A stretch of 64,000 nucleotides of DNA from Promicromonospora iranensis (lineage in GTDB: Bacteria > Actinomycetota > Actinomycetes > Actinomycetales > Cellulomonadaceae): contig NZ_JAJQQP010000011.1 in the NCBI RefSeq assembly GCF_028994805.1, positions 62,001 through 126,000 of the forward strand, read 5' to 3'. The notes below the pieces were generated by a model. That model saw only the letters and a program-made list of their open reading frames with translations. It was not told the origin of the DNA and did not search any database. Numbering within the stretch: position 1 is the stretch's first letter; each line of letters begins with the position of its first letter. Below are positions 16,804 through 29,314 of this stretch, piece by piece. A program made the position numbers and the translations under genes.

Positions 16804-16950
16804 GAGTCCACTCTCCCTACCCCAGGGGCAGTTCACCTAATCGAACAAGAACCACGAGCCCGGTCGGCCAAGGTCGCCGAACCGATGCTCAACGGTCTGT
16901 CCGAGCCCTGCAGGACTTCTCCGTTGCGGTTCGGCGGCCTGGCCGGCAGG

Positions 16951-19536
16951 TCAGGCGTTGGCCACCAGGCCGAGCTCCGCGACGCTCGCCAGGTGCGCGT
17001 GCCGGGGCACGATCCGCACGGTGTAGCCGAACGGGCCGGAGGTGTCCAGGTCGACCTCGCCGCCGAACGCGTGCCGCCCGGCCTCGTACGACTCGACGAG
17101 CGCGAGGGGCTCCGCGGAGAACTCGTCGATGACGTCGGCCTCCGTGACCCGACCGTGCACCACCTGCACGTCCACGTCGTCGGGCGACAGGGACCCGAGC
17201 GACACGTAGGCACGCACCGTGAGCCGGTCGCCGACCTGCACCGCCTCACCGATACCCGCGGACTCCACGTGGTCCACACGCACCTGCGACCAGGAGCTCC
17301 GCACCTGCTCCTTCCAGCCCGCCAGGTCCTTCGCCGCGGCGAACCCGTCCTCGACGAGCTGCCGGCCGGCCTCGGCGGCCGGCGCGTACAGGCCGTGCAC
17401 GTACTCCGAGACCATGCGCGTGGCCTGCACCTTCGGGCCGAGCGTGGCCAGCGTGTGGCGCACCATCTCCAGCCAGCGGCCGGGCACGCCGTCGGCGGAC
17501 CGGTCGTAGAACGCGGGCGCCACCTGGGACTCCACCAGGTCGTACAGCGCGGCGGCCTCCAGGTCGTCGCGGCGGTCGGCGTCCTCGACGCCGTCGGCCG
17601 TGGGGATGCCCCAGCCGTTCTCGCCGTCGTACCACTCGGCCCACCAGCCGTCCTCGATCGAGAGGTTCAGGCCGCCGTTGAGCGCGCTCTTCATGCCCGA
17701 GGTGCCGGAGGCCTCCAGCGGGCGGAGCGGGTTGTTCAGCCAGACGTCGCAGCCCGGGTACAGCGCCTGCGCCATGCCGATGTCGTAGTTGGGCAGGAAG
17801 ACGATGCGGTGCCGCACCTCGGGGTCGTCGGCGAACCGGACGAGCTGCTGGATGAGCCGCTTGCCGGAGTCGTCGGCCGGGTGCGACTTGCCGGCCACGA
17901 TCAGCTGCACGGGCCGCTCGGGGTGGAGCAGGAGCGCCTTGAGCCGGTCCTGGTCGCGCAGCATGAGCGTGAGCCGCTTGTAGGTGGGCACACGGCGGGC
18001 GAAGCCGATGGTGAGCACGTCGGGCGAGAGGATCTCGTCGATCCAGCCCAGCTCGGCCGGGGAGGCCCCGCGCTCGCGCCAGGACTTGCGGACCCGGCAC
18101 CGGGCCTCGGCCACGAGCTCACCGCGCATCTCGCCGCGCAGGGCCCAGAGCTCGGCGTCGGACACCTTGCCCGGGTCCAGCCAGCCCGACGACGCCTCGG
18201 GTGCCGTGATCTGGTCCAGCCCCATCCGCTCCGCCTCCACGGCGGCCAGCCGGGGTGCGACCCAGGTGGGCGAGTGCACGCCGTTGGTCACCGACGTGAT
18301 CGGCACCTCGCGTGCGTCGAACCCGGGCCACAGACCCTCGAACATCTCCCGCGACACCTGGCCGTGCAGCAGCGAGACGCCGTTGGCGCGGCCGCCGAGC
18401 CGCAGACCCATCACCGCCATGTTGAACACGGTGGGGTCGCCGCCGTCGTAGTCCTCGGAGCCCAGCGCCAGCACGCTCTCCAGCGGCACGCCGTCCATCG
18501 TGTTGTCACCGCCGAAGTACGTGCTGACCAGGTCCTTCGGGAACCGGTCGATGCCGGCGGGAACTGGCGTGTGAGTGGTGAAGACCGTGGCGGCACGCAC
18601 TGCCTCGTGCGCCTCCCCGACGCTCAGGCCGGTGCCGACGAGCTCGCGGATGCGCTCGACACCGAGGAAGCCCGCGTGTCCCTCGTTGGTGTGGTAGACC
18701 TCCGGCTCCGGGGCGCCGGTGAGGCGCGACCAGGCGCGCAGTGCGCGCACGCCGCCCACGCCGAGCAGCAGCTCCTGCTGGAGCCGGTGCTCGCCGCCGC
18801 CCCCGTAGAGGCGGTCGGTCACCTTGCGGGCCGCGTCGTCGTTCTCCGGCACGTTCGAGTCGAGCAGCAGCAGCGGCACGCGGCCGACGGCGGCGACCCA
18901 GACGTGCGCGTGCAGCGTGCGACCGCCGGGCAGGTCGAGCGAGACGACGGCGGGCGTGCCGTCCTCCTCCCGCAGCACGGCGAGCGGCAGGCCGTCCGGG
19001 TCGAGCAGCGGGTAGGTCTCCACCTGCCACGCGTCGCGGGTGAGCGACTGCCGGAAGTAGCCGGCGCCGTAGAGCAGGCCCACGCCGACGATGGGCACAC
19101 CCATGTCGGAGGCACTCTTCAGGTGGTCGCCGGCGAGGATGCCGAGACCGCCCGAGTACTGCGGCAGCACCGACGTGATGCCGAACTCCGGCGAGAAGTA
19201 GGCGATGGCTCGTGGCAGCTCGCCGCCCGACGCCGTCTTCTGCCCGTGGTACCACTGCGGGTCCCGCAGGTAGCGGTGGAGGTCGTCCGACGCCGCGCGC
19301 ACCCGGCCGGTGAACGCCTCGTCGGCGGCGAGCGCCGCGAGGCGGTCGGAGCCGAGCGCGGCGAGCAGCGCGACGGGGTCGCCACGGACGTCGGACCAGA
19401 GCTCCGGGTCGATGCTCGCGAACAGGTCGCGCGTCGGCGCGTGCCAGGACCAGCGAAGGTTCTGGGCCAGCTCGTCGAGCGCAGCGAGCTGCTCGGGGAG
19501 GACCGTGCGGACGGTGAATCTGCGGATCGCTCTCAC
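16951..19536 (-). CDS. glgP: Alpha-glucan (glycogen/maltodextrin) phosphorylase
   Basis: Releases glucose-1-phosphate from alpha-1,4-glucans. It has 861 residues, the length of the actinobacterial GlgP family. The PLP-site region reads EASGTSGMKSALNGGLN, and the substrate region includes NEGHAGFLGVERIREL. The start is GTG 19536, giving VRAIRRFTVRTVLPEQ; the open frame extends far upstream through glgE shadow sequence. It is transcribed divergently from glgE across 169 bases, so the degradation and GlgE synthesis arms probably share a control region. Confidence 0.95.
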   Translation of the reverse strand: MRAIRRFTVRTVLPEQLAALDELAQNLRWSWHAPTRDLFASIDPELWSDVRGDPVALLAALGSDRLAALAADEAFTGRVRAASDDLHRYLRDPQWYHGQKTASGGELPRAIAYFSPEFGITSVLPQYSGGLGILAGDHLKSASDMGVPIVGVGLLYGAGYFRQSLTRDAWQVETYPLLDPDGLPLAVLREEDGTPAVVSLDLPGGRTLHAHVWVAAVGRVPLLLLDSNVPENDDAARKVTDRLYGGGGEHRLQQELLLGVGGVRALRAWSRLTGAPEPEVYHTNEGHAGFLGVERIRELVGTGLSVGEAHEAVRAATVFTTHTPVPAGIDRFPKDLVSTYFGGDNTMDGVPLESVLALGSEDYDGGDPTVFNMAVMGLRLGGRANGVSLLHGQVSREMFEGLWPGFDAREVPITSVTNGVHSPTWVAPRLAAVEAERMGLDQITAPEASSGWLDPGKVSDAELWALRGEMRGELVAEARCRVRKSWRERGASPAELGWIDEILSPDVLTIGFARRVPTYKRLTLMLRDQDRLKALLLHPERPVQLIVAGKSHPADDSGKRLIQQLVRFADDPEVRHRIVFLPNYDIGMAQALYPGCDVWLNNPLRPLEASGTSGMKSALNGGLNLSIEDGWWAEWYDGENGWGIPTADGVEDADRRDDLEAAALYDLVESQVAPAFYDRSADGVPGRWLEMVRHTLATLGPKVQATRMVSEYVHGLYAPAAEAGRQLVEDGFAAAKDLAGWKEQVRSSWSQVRVDHVESAGIGEAVQVGDRLTVRAYVSLGSLSPDDVDVQVVHGRVTEADVIDEFSAEPLALVESYEAGRHAFGGEVDLDTSGPFGYTVRIVPRHAHLASVAELGLVANA

Positions 19537-19705
19537 CGGACGAAGACTACGCACATGTCCGGGTGAGCACACCTCGCCTGGTGAGATGTGCGAACCGGTC
19601 TGCACACCGTCCTCACGGTGTCGCTGCGGAGCTCCCCCATGAACAGTATGGAAACCCGGCGCGCCCGAAAGGCGAGTCCCCCTTGTCGGTCGATAGCGTG
19701 TTCCG

Positions 19706-21807
19706 GTGAGCCCGTACACGACCCCCGGCCGGATCGGCCGCATCCCCGTCCTCGAGGTCTCCCCTGTCGTCGAGGGCGGGCGGTGGCCGGCGAAAGCCGT
19801 GGTGGGTGAGGTGGTCCCGATCGAGGCGACGGTCTTCCGCGAGGGGCACGACGCCGTCTCCGCGACGGCGGTGCTCGTCGCCCCGGACGGATCCGACCAC
19901 TCGTGGGCCCCGATGGTCGACGTCGCACCCGGCCTGGACCACTTCCGCGGCTTTCTGCAGCCCGACGCCGAGGGCGACTGGTCGTTCCGGGTCGAGGGGT
20001 GGTCCGACCCGTACGCGACGTGGGTGCACGACGCCGGGATCAAGATCGCGGCGGGCATCGACACGGAGCTGATGCTCGCCGAGGGCGTGCGGCTGTTCGA
20101 CAGGATCTGCCGCCGGGTGCCGGACGACGCCCTGGTCGCCCCCGGCCGGACCACCCGCGCGGCACGCGCGCTGACCGCCGCCCGGCGTGCCCTGGGCGAC
20201 GCCACCCGCCCGGCGGAGGCGCGGTTCGCCGTGGCGACGTCCCCGGAGGTGCGGGAGGCGCTGCGCCGCGCGCCGCTGCGCGAGCTCGTCTCCGCGTCCC
20301 AGGCCTACCCGCTGCGGGTCTCGCGGCGGCTGGCGCTGGCCGGGGCCTGGTACGAGATGTTCCCCCGCTCGGAGGGCGCGCGCCGGAAGAAGGACGGCAC
20401 GTGGGTGTCCGGCACGTTCCGGACGGCGGCGAAGCGGCTGCCCGGCATCGCGGCGATGGGGTTCGACGTCGTCTACCTGACACCGGTCTCCCCCATCGGC
20501 ACCACGTTCCGCAAGGGCCGCAACAACACGCTGGAGGCCCAGCCGGGTGACCCGGGCAGCCCGTACGCGATCGGGTCGGCCGACGGCGGGCACGACGCGA
20601 TCCATCCGGACCTCGGCACCGAGAAGGACTTCAAGGCCTTCGTCGCGGCAGCCCGTGCCCAGGGCATGGAGGTGGCGCTGGACATCGCGCTGCAGTGCTC
20701 CCCCGACCACCCGTGGGTCACGGAGCATCCCGAGTGGTTCGTGGTGCGCGCGGACGGCTCCATCGCGTACGCGGAGAACCCGCCCAAGAAGTACCAGGAC
20801 ATCTACCCGCTCAGCTTCGACACCGACCCGGACGGCCTGTACGCGGCGGTCCTCGACGTGATCCGGACCTGGATCGACCGGGGCGTCACGCTGTTCCGCG
20901 TCGACAACCCGCACACCAAGCCGCTGAACTTCTGGGAGTGGCTCCTCGCGGAGGTGCACGCGACCAACCCGGAGGTCATCTTCCTGTCGGAGGCGTTCAC
21001 CAAGCCGGCGATGATGCAGACGCTGGCGCGGATCGGCTTCCACCAGTCGTACACCTACTTCACCTGGCGCAACACCAAGGAGGAGATCGAGGAGTACCTG
21101 GCCGAGGTGAGCGGGCCGCAGGGCTCGGTCCTGCGCCCGTCCTTCTGGCCCACCACCCACGACATCCTGCCGCCCTCTCTGACCGACGGCGGCGCGGCGG
21201 CCTTCGCCGCGCGCGCGGTGCTCGCCGCGACCGGCTCGCCGACCTGGGGCATCTACTCGGGCTACGAGCTCGTGGAGAGCACCCCCCGGCCCGGCGCGGA
21301 GGAGCAGATCGACAACGAGAAGTACGAGTACCGGCCGCGGGACTGGGCCGCCGCCGACGAGCACGGGATCGCGCTGCTGCTCGGCAAGCTCAACGAGGTG
21401 CGCCGCGCGCACCCCGCGCTCCAGCAGCTCCGCAACCTGACCATCCACCCCACGACGAACGGCCAGGTGGTCGCGTACTCGCGCCGGATCTCCGCCGATC
21501 ACGTTTCGCGCGCGACAGCGACGCCGCAGGGCCGCACCATGAGAGCAGGGGGTAACGATCGGCGTGCCCCGCGGCACGACGACGTGATCGTGGTTGTGCT
21601 GAACCTGGACCCGCGGAACGCACAGGAGTCTGTAGTGCACCTGGACCTTTCCGCCCTCGGCCTCAGCGCTCCCGAGGGCGACGAGAACGCCCCGTTCTTC
21701 GTGGCACACGACCTGTTGTCCGGCGAGACCTACGGCTGGGGAGCTCATCCCTGGGTCCGGCTCGACCCGCAGGTCCGAGTGGCCCACGTCCTGCAGGTGG
21801 GCCCGGC

Positions 21808-21811
<4 letters not shown>
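19706..21811 (+). CDS. glgE: Alpha-1,4-glucan:maltose-1-phosphate maltosyltransferase GlgE
   Basis: Transfers maltose from maltose-1-phosphate to the end of an alpha-glucan (GH13_3). It has 701 residues with GTG start. The N-terminal domain has [13 protein letters not shown]. The nucleophile Asp lies in [15 protein letters not shown], the acid/base Glu in [13 protein letters not shown], and the third acid in [12 protein letters not shown]. The C-terminal domain has an extra stretch of about 28 residues (21488-21578) not expected in the family, before VVVLNLDP. The stop overlaps the treS start by ATGA. Confidence 0.95.
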
Positions 21812-23666
<1,855 letters not shown>

Positions 23667-23670
<4 letters not shown>

Positions 23671-25133
23671 GCCCGGCGCGACACGTCCATGTCTCCCCAG
23701 GAGCCGCACACCTCCGCCCGGAGGTGCTCCGGCTCCTGGACACGTGGCTGCCCGGACAGCGCTGGTACCCGGTGCCCGCCGAGGGCGTGACGCACGAGCC
23801 GTGGCTCACCGTCACCTTCCCGGGTGTCGCCGACGTCGTCGTCGCGCTCCTGCGACTGGCCGGCCCCGGCCTGGCCGCCGGTGACGAGTCGCTGGTGATC
23901 CAGGTGCCGCTGGTCCTGACCCCCACCGCCGAGCCGGAGGCCGACACGGCCGAGACCGAGGCTGCGGGCCTGATCGGCACCGTGACCACGGCGTCGGGCA
24001 CCGTCAGGGTGCACGACGGCGGCGCGCACCCCGCGGCCTGGCACGCCTACCTCGCCGCTGCCCTCCCCGGTGCGCGCGAGCCCGAGGACAGTACCGAGCT
24101 CGCCGGGGCGCGGCGCATCTCCGGGGAGCAGTCGAACACCTCGGTGCTGCTCCCGGCGATGGCCCACGACGCCGGACACGGCGGGATGCTCAAGATCCTC
24201 CGGACCGTCGCGCTGGGCCCGCACCCCGACGTCGTGATCCCGGCCGCCCTGACCGGGGCGGGCTGGGACGGCGTCCCGCGGTTCCTGGGTGCCGTCGAGC
24301 TGCCCCTGCCCGACGGCGCGGCCGGTCACCGGGACCCCGCTGAACCGCTCGCCCATCTCGCCGTGCTCTCCGAGCTGGTCACCGACGCCACCGACGGGTT
24401 CGAGCTGGCCTGCGCGTACGCGGCGCGCGACGAGGACTTCGGCGAGCGGGCCGCGGAGCTCGGCGCCGTCGTCGCGCACCTGCACGTGGTGCTGCGCCGG
24501 GCGCTCGGAGAGGGTCCCGGGCTGGAGCCCGCCGGGTTCATGGGGGTGCTGCGCCGGCGTGCCGCCGAGGCGTTCGCCGACGTCCCGGACCTGGCACCGC
24601 AGCGCGCCGGCGTCACCGCGCTCTTCGACGCGGTGAGCGCACGCCTGGCCGCCGCCGTCGAGCGCACCGGGGGCGTGGTACCGCTCCAGCCGATCCACGG
24701 CGACCTGCACCTGGGCCAGGCCCTGCACTCGTCGAGCGGCTGGAAGGTGCTCGACTTCGAGGGTGAGCCGCAGCGCCCGGTGTCCGAGCGTGTGGCCCCC
24801 GACCTGCCGCTGCGTGACGTCGCCGGGATGCTGCGCTCGCTGGACTACGCGGCCGCCGTCGGGCAGACGACGGACCCGCACTGGGCGGCGCACGCCCAGG
24901 TCAGCTTTCTCGAGGGATACCGGCAGGCCAGCGGGGACGCGCACGAGGGCACGGTGCACGCGGTCGCGGACGCCGCGACGTCGGGCAGCGAGCTCGACGT
25001 CGCCACCGCCGAGCTGCTGCTCCGCGCCCTCGTGGTGGACAAGGCGCTCTACGAGGTGGTCTACGAGTTCCGGCACCGCCCCGCGTGGATGCACATCCCA
25101 CTGGCCGCCGTGGAGCGCGTCCTCAGCTCCTGA
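23667..25133 (+). CDS. mak: Maltokinase (Pep2/Mak)
   Basis: Phosphorylates maltose to maltose-1-phosphate, the GlgE donor. It has 488 residues with GTG at 23667 overlapping the treS stop. It is an aminoglycoside-phosphotransferase-like fold: the catalytic loop reads [14 protein letters not shown] and the metal site [16 protein letters not shown], both typical of Mak. The N-terminal cap has [12 protein letters not shown]. It ends 11 bases past the convergent stop of the GH113-type gene. Assignment is firm from motifs and gene order treS-mak. Confidence 0.94.
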
Positions 25134-26178
25134 GCGCCAGCCATCGGTACTCGGCGGCGACCACCTCGGCGGCGGGCTTGGCGTAGACGCAGTAGTCGTC
25201 GTTGTCGGCGGCGTCCTCCGGCGCGTACAGCCGTGCCGGCCAGTCCCACAGCACGTAGCCCTGCACCCACGGCCGCCGTCCGCACTCCGTGAACATCTCC
25301 CGGTACCAGGCCGCCTGCTCCGCGCCGCTCGGCGCGCCGGGCAGCGACCAGTCGTTGGGCCGCGCGGCTGAACCGGTCCGGGACGGGCAGCCCGACTCGA
25401 GGAACACGAACGGCTTGCCCTCGCGGGCCACCACCGCCTCGATCCGGTCGAGCTGGGCGGTCCAGGAGCCGCTCGGGTAGTAGCCCGGCGCCCCGATGAC
25501 GTCGACCGCGTCCCACCAGGTGACGCGGTCCTCCTGGTACTTGTCGCAGTTGTAGGTGACGAGGCCGCCGTAGACCTCGCGCACCGCGGCGACGAGCGCG
25601 CGCCAGTGCCGCTCCTGGCTATCGGACTGCACCATCTCGCAGCCCACGCACAGCATCTCGACGCCCTCCTCGGCGGCGATCCGCGCGTGGTGCACCAGGA
25701 ACTCGGTGTAGCTCGCGAACCAGTCCGCCCAGCTCGGCTCTCCGGGAACCGGTGGGTCGAGGAACGAGACGTACGCACGCCAGGTCCCGTCCGCGACGTT
25801 GACCACCGGCTTGAGCATGACCTTCCAGCCGCGGGCCTTCGCCGCCCGGATCGCGCCGCGCACCTCGTCGTCGGTCACCGTCGGTTCCTCCCGCCACCGC
25901 ACCCGCGTGGACTGCGCGGTGTCCTGGAGTGCGCCGAACGTGACGCCCACCCAGGTGACGCCGCCCAGCTCGGCGAGCGCGTCGAGGGAGCCGGCCGCCT
26001 CGGGAGCGGCCCAGGTACCGCGCTCCCCCACCCAGCCCCACGTCATGCCGAGCACAGGGCCGCCGGGAAGGGGTACCACGGGAGCCCCGCCCTCGGGAGC
26101 GCTGGCCGAGAGGCTCGTCCGGTCGCTCGTGTGGTCGCTCGTGTGGTCGCTCGTGTGGTCGCTCATTTGGTCGCTCAT
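25123..26178 (-). CDS. GH113-type glycoside hydrolase
   Basis: Predicted TIM-barrel glycosidase of 351 residues without signal peptide, so acting on imported oligosaccharide. The likely acid/base is Glu181 (VGCEMVQSD) and the nucleophile Glu261 (FVFLESGCPSR), fitting the GH113 (beta-mannanase) arrangement. The start is ATG 26178, which overlaps the permease stop by ATGA; the first 21 residues are a repeat of SDHT made by near-identical 12-base units. It is the last gene of the LacI-controlled importer operon, which points to beta-mannan or a related oligosaccharide as substrate. The exact sugar is inferred. Confidence 0.82.
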   Translation of the reverse strand: MSDQMSDHTSDHTSDHTSDRTSLSASAPEGGAPVVPLPGGPVLGMTWGWVGERGTWAAPEAAGSLDALAELGGVTWVGVTFGALQDTAQSTRVRWREEPTVTDDEVRGAIRAAKARGWKVMLKPVVNVADGTWRAYVSFLDPPVPGEPSWADWFASYTEFLVHHARIAAEEGVEMLCVGCEMVQSDSQERHWRALVAAVREVYGGLVTYNCDKYQEDRVTWWDAVDVIGAPGYYPSGSWTAQLDRIEAVVAREGKPFVFLESGCPSRTGSAARPNDWSLPGAPSGAEQAAWYREMFTECGRRPWVQGYVLWDWPARLYAPEDAADNDDYCVYAKPAAEVVAAEYRWLALRS

Positions 26179-27008
26179 TTGGTCGCTCCCTGGGTCAGGC
26201 CGCTGTAGATGAACCGCTGCAGGAACAGGAACGCGGCGAGCGTCGGGAGGATGACGAGCACCGTGCCCGCCGCGATGACCTCCCACTGCGCCCCGAACGG
26301 CCCCTGGAACCGGAACAGCGACGTGGAGATCACGGCGAGGTCCTGTTTCGGCATGTAGAGGAACGGGATGTAGAACTCGTTGTAGATCGCTATGCCCTTG
26401 ATGATCACCACGGTCGCGATGGCGGGCTTCAGCAGCGGGAAGATGATGCGCGCGAAGATGCTCAGCCGGTTCGCGCCGTCGAGCATCGCCGCCTCGTCGA
26501 GCGACCGGGGGATCGACTGCATGAACTGCCAGAAGATGTAGATCGCCACGATGTCGGTGCCCATGAACAGCACGATCGCCGCGCCCCGGGTGTTGAACAA
26601 GCCCAGGCTGTTGATGATCTGGAAGGTCGCCACCTGGGTCGTCACGCCCGGCACGAGGGTCGCCACCAGGAACAGCGCGACGACCAGCTTCTTGCCGCGA
26701 AAGTCGAACCGGTCGAGCGCGTACGCCGCCATCGTGCCGATGATGACGGTGCCCACCAGGGACACCACCAGGATGATCGACGTGTTCACGAAGCCCTGCA
26801 GCATGCCGCCACGTGTGAACGCGGTGACGAAGTTGCCGAGGTAGGCCCAGCTCTCGGGCGGGGACAGCGGGGCGCTGGTGGCGAACTCCTGCGTGGGCTT
26901 GAAGGCCGCCATGCCGATCACCACCAGCGGCAGCACCGCCACGGCGGACGCCACGAACAGGCTGGCGTACTTGAGCACGATGCCGACGGGGCCGAGCAGT
27001 GCCTTCAT
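26175..27008 (-). CDS. Sugar ABC transporter permease, MalG type
   Basis: Inner-membrane permease of 277 residues with six spans. The EAA loop region reads SLDEAAMLDGANRLSIFARI. The start is ATG 27008, overlapping the stop of the MalF-type permease by ATGA; longer open frame upstream is shadow of that gene. It pairs with the MalF-type permease and the binding protein. No ATPase gene is in the operon, so a shared MsiK-type ATPase encoded elsewhere is likely, as in other actinobacterial CUT1 importers. Confidence 0.93.
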   Translation of the reverse strand: MKALLGPVGIVLKYASLFVASAVAVLPLVVIGMAAFKPTQEFATSAPLSPPESWAYLGNFVTAFTRGGMLQGFVNTSIILVVSLVGTVIIGTMAAYALDRFDFRGKKLVVALFLVATLVPGVTTQVATFQIINSLGLFNTRGAAIVLFMGTDIVAIYIFWQFMQSIPRSLDEAAMLDGANRLSIFARIIFPLLKPAIATVVIIKGIAIYNEFYIPFLYMPKQDLAVISTSLFRFQGPFGAQWEVIAAGTVLVILPTLAAFLFLQRFIYSGLTQGATK

Positions 27009-27934
27009 GTCAGGTCCACCTTCTCGTCGGGGACGAACCGGCGCTGGATCCAGGTGATCACCAGCACGATGACGAGCAGGAGCACACCCATCGCCGACGC
27101 GAGGCCGAAGTTGTGGTGGGTGAACGCGGCCTGCACGGTCTGGATCACGAACGTCGCCGACCCGTTGGCGCCGCCGGTCATGATGTACGGGATCTCGAAG
27201 ACGGACAGGGAGCCGCTCACGGCGAGGATCGCCGACAGGCCCACGATCTTCTTGATCCCCGGCAGGATGATGTAGCGGAACTTGTGCCAGCTCGTGGCGC
27301 CGTCCAGCTCCGCCGCCTCGTACAGCTCGGTCGGGATGGACTGGATGGCACCGAGGAACAGGACGAAGTTCAGGCCCATGAACCGCCACACCGAGGTGGC
27401 GGCGAGCGAGACGTTGATCACCGACGGGTCACCGAGCCACTGCGCCGGCGCGTCCACGCCGACCAGGGCCAGCAGGGCGTCGAGCGTGCCGCCCGGCCGG
27501 AAGAAGTAGAGGAACACCAGGCCGATCGCCACCCCGTTGATCAGGTACGGGAAGAAGATCAGGCCCTTGAAGACGTTCCGGAACCGGGTGTTGAACGACA
27601 GCACGGTGGCGAAGTACAGCGCGAGCACCAGCTGCACCGCCGCGCCGGCCAGGTAGTACAGGCTCACGAGGAACACCTGGAAGTACGCGGGGTCGCCGAA
27701 GATCCGGGCGTAGTTGGCCAGGCCCACCGGGTTCATCACCGGGTCGAGACCGTCCCAGTCGGTGAAGCTGTACCAGACCATGTTCGCCACCGGCACGTAG
27801 GTGAACGTCACCAGCAGTGCCACCGGCACCAGCAGGAACAGCCACGGGGTGACGCGCCACCCCTGGTGCGACCGGGCCCCGCCCGACGGCGCCACGAGGG
27901 CCGCCGCCGGGCGGGCGGTAGTCGTCGCCACCAT
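27005..27934 (-). CDS. Sugar ABC transporter permease, MalF type
   Basis: Inner-membrane permease of 309 residues with six spans. The first span is TPWLFLLVPVALLVTFTYVP, and the EAA loop reads ELYEAAELDGATSWHKFRYI. The ATG at 27934 is two bases after the stop of the binding-protein gene. It is the second gene of the sugar importer operon. The CUT1 family assignment is secure; the substrate is inferred from the GH113-type glycosidase in the same operon. Confidence 0.93.
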   Translation of the reverse strand: MVATTTARPAAALVAPSGGARSHQGWRVTPWLFLLVPVALLVTFTYVPVANMVWYSFTDWDGLDPVMNPVGLANYARIFGDPAYFQVFLVSLYYLAGAAVQLVLALYFATVLSFNTRFRNVFKGLIFFPYLINGVAIGLVFLYFFRPGGTLDALLALVGVDAPAQWLGDPSVINVSLAATSVWRFMGLNFVLFLGAIQSIPTELYEAAELDGATSWHKFRYIILPGIKKIVGLSAILAVSGSLSVFEIPYIMTGGANGSATFVIQTVQAAFTHHNFGLASAMGVLLLVIVLVITWIQRRFVPDEKVDLT

Positions 27935-27936
27935 GC

Positions 27937-29253
27937 TCAGCCGACCGCTGCGCGGGCCTTCGCCCACCGCTCGTTCAGGCTCGCGAAGAAGGACTCCTTG
28001 TCTCCGTCCTTCGCGCCGCGGGCGACGTCCACCAGCTCCTGCCGGTAGATGTTGCCGTAGAGGTCCACCTCGGACTCGCTCACGACGTTCGCCTCGTAGG
28101 CCTCCTTGCCCGACGGCGCCGGGTCGAGCGCCACCAGCTCGACCCCCGCGTCGGTGAAGCCGGCCAGCGTCTCCGGCGTCGGACCGTCGACGAGCGGCGA
28201 GAGCCCGCCCTCGTCGTAGGCGTAGCCCGACTCCTCCGCGAACCACTCGACCCACGCCCAGGCGGCGGCCTTGTGCTCGCTGTGCACGTTGATCGCGTTC
28301 TTGTAGTCGCCGGCCACCTGCGCGTGGAACGTGCCGTCCACCTGGTAGGGGAACGGCATGTAGCCGATGTCGTCAGCCGAGCCGCCGGCGTCCTCCGCAG
28401 CCTGCTGCATCTGCGTGATCGCCCACGAGCCGAGCAGCATGGTGCCCACCTTGCCCGTGCCGAGCAGGGTCTTGGACTCCTCCCAGTTGGTGGTGGTCGG
28501 GTCCTCCTCGGACAGGCCACCGGCCACGATGTCGAACAGCAGGCCGTCGGAGATGTGGTGCCACTCGCCGGGAGCCCAGGGCGTGTCGGTGTAGGCGATG
28601 TGCTCGTTCGCGTAGGCCGGGTCCCCCAGGGCGCCGCGGTTGCCGTCCCACTGGCTCAGTGGCCAGCCGTCGGCGTAGTTCGTGTAGTACGGGACGGCGT
28701 CGGTCTTGTCCTTGATGGCCCGCAGGTCGTCGAGCAGCTCGTCGGGCGTCGTCGGCCAGTCGGTGAGCCCGGCGTCCGCCCAGACCTTCTTGTTGTAGAC
28801 GATGCCCTGGGTGTTGACGGTGATCGGGATGCCGTACGCCTGTCCCTCGTAGGCCTCCTCCTCGAGGAGTGCGTACTTCTCGCCCAGCTCCTCGACGCCG
28901 CCCAGGGGCTCGAAGAAGGTGCCCAGCTTGTCCGGGGTGACGCTGTTCGGGATGAGCAGCACGTCGCCGTAGTCCTGGGTGTTCATGCGGACCGCTATCT
29001 CGCCCTCGTAGTCCGTCATGGACTCGAAGCTCACGGTGACGTCCGGGTACTCCTTCTCGAACTGTTCCTTGTAGTCCTGGAACACCGTGTCGACGAGGTC
29101 GGTGCGCTGGGTGATCACCGTGATCTCGCCCGACGGCTCGCCCTCGATCCCGTCACCACCGGCGGCCGCGCCGCCGGCTCCGCCCGTGCATGCCGCGAGC
29201 GCCAGGGCAGCCGCTGCGCCCGTGGTCGCGGCCAAGATGTGCTTCTTCGCCAT
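27937..29253 (-). CDS. Sugar ABC transporter solute-binding lipoprotein
   Basis: CUT1 extracellular binding protein. From ATG 29253 it has 438 residues; the signal peptide ends in LALAAC with Cys22 as lipid anchor, then a Gly/Ala linker. SBP_bac_1 features include EITVITQRTDLVD near the start and QWDGNRGALG in the middle. An upstream in-frame ATG at 29274 would add seven residues; neither start has a strong Shine-Dalgarno. It is the first gene of the importer operon, directly downstream of lacI-type regulator and a candidate operator. Confidence 0.93.
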   Translation of the reverse strand: MAKKHILAATTGAAAALALAACTGGAGGAAAGGDGIEGEPSGEITVITQRTDLVDTVFQDYKEQFEKEYPDVTVSFESMTDYEGEIAVRMNTQDYGDVLLIPNSVTPDKLGTFFEPLGGVEELGEKYALLEEEAYEGQAYGIPITVNTQGIVYNKKVWADAGLTDWPTTPDELLDDLRAIKDKTDAVPYYTNYADGWPLSQWDGNRGALGDPAYANEHIAYTDTPWAPGEWHHISDGLLFDIVAGGLSEEDPTTTNWEESKTLLGTGKVGTMLLGSWAITQMQQAAEDAGGSADDIGYMPFPYQVDGTFHAQVAGDYKNAINVHSEHKAAAWAWVEWFAEESGYAYDEGGLSPLVDGPTPETLAGFTDAGVELVALDPAPSGKEAYEANVVSESEVDLYGNIYRQELVDVARGAKDGDKESFFASLNERWAKARAAVG

Positions 29254-29314
29254 CTCGATCACTCTCGTCTCCATCGACTCGTCCCGGGTCGGTCCCCGGG
29301 GCGTGCGACCGAGT

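Noticed and set aside
26100-26178. CRISPR-like or VNTR array outside coding sequence
   Set aside because: The 12-base repeats are contiguous, in frame and belong to the N-terminus of the GH113-type gene.
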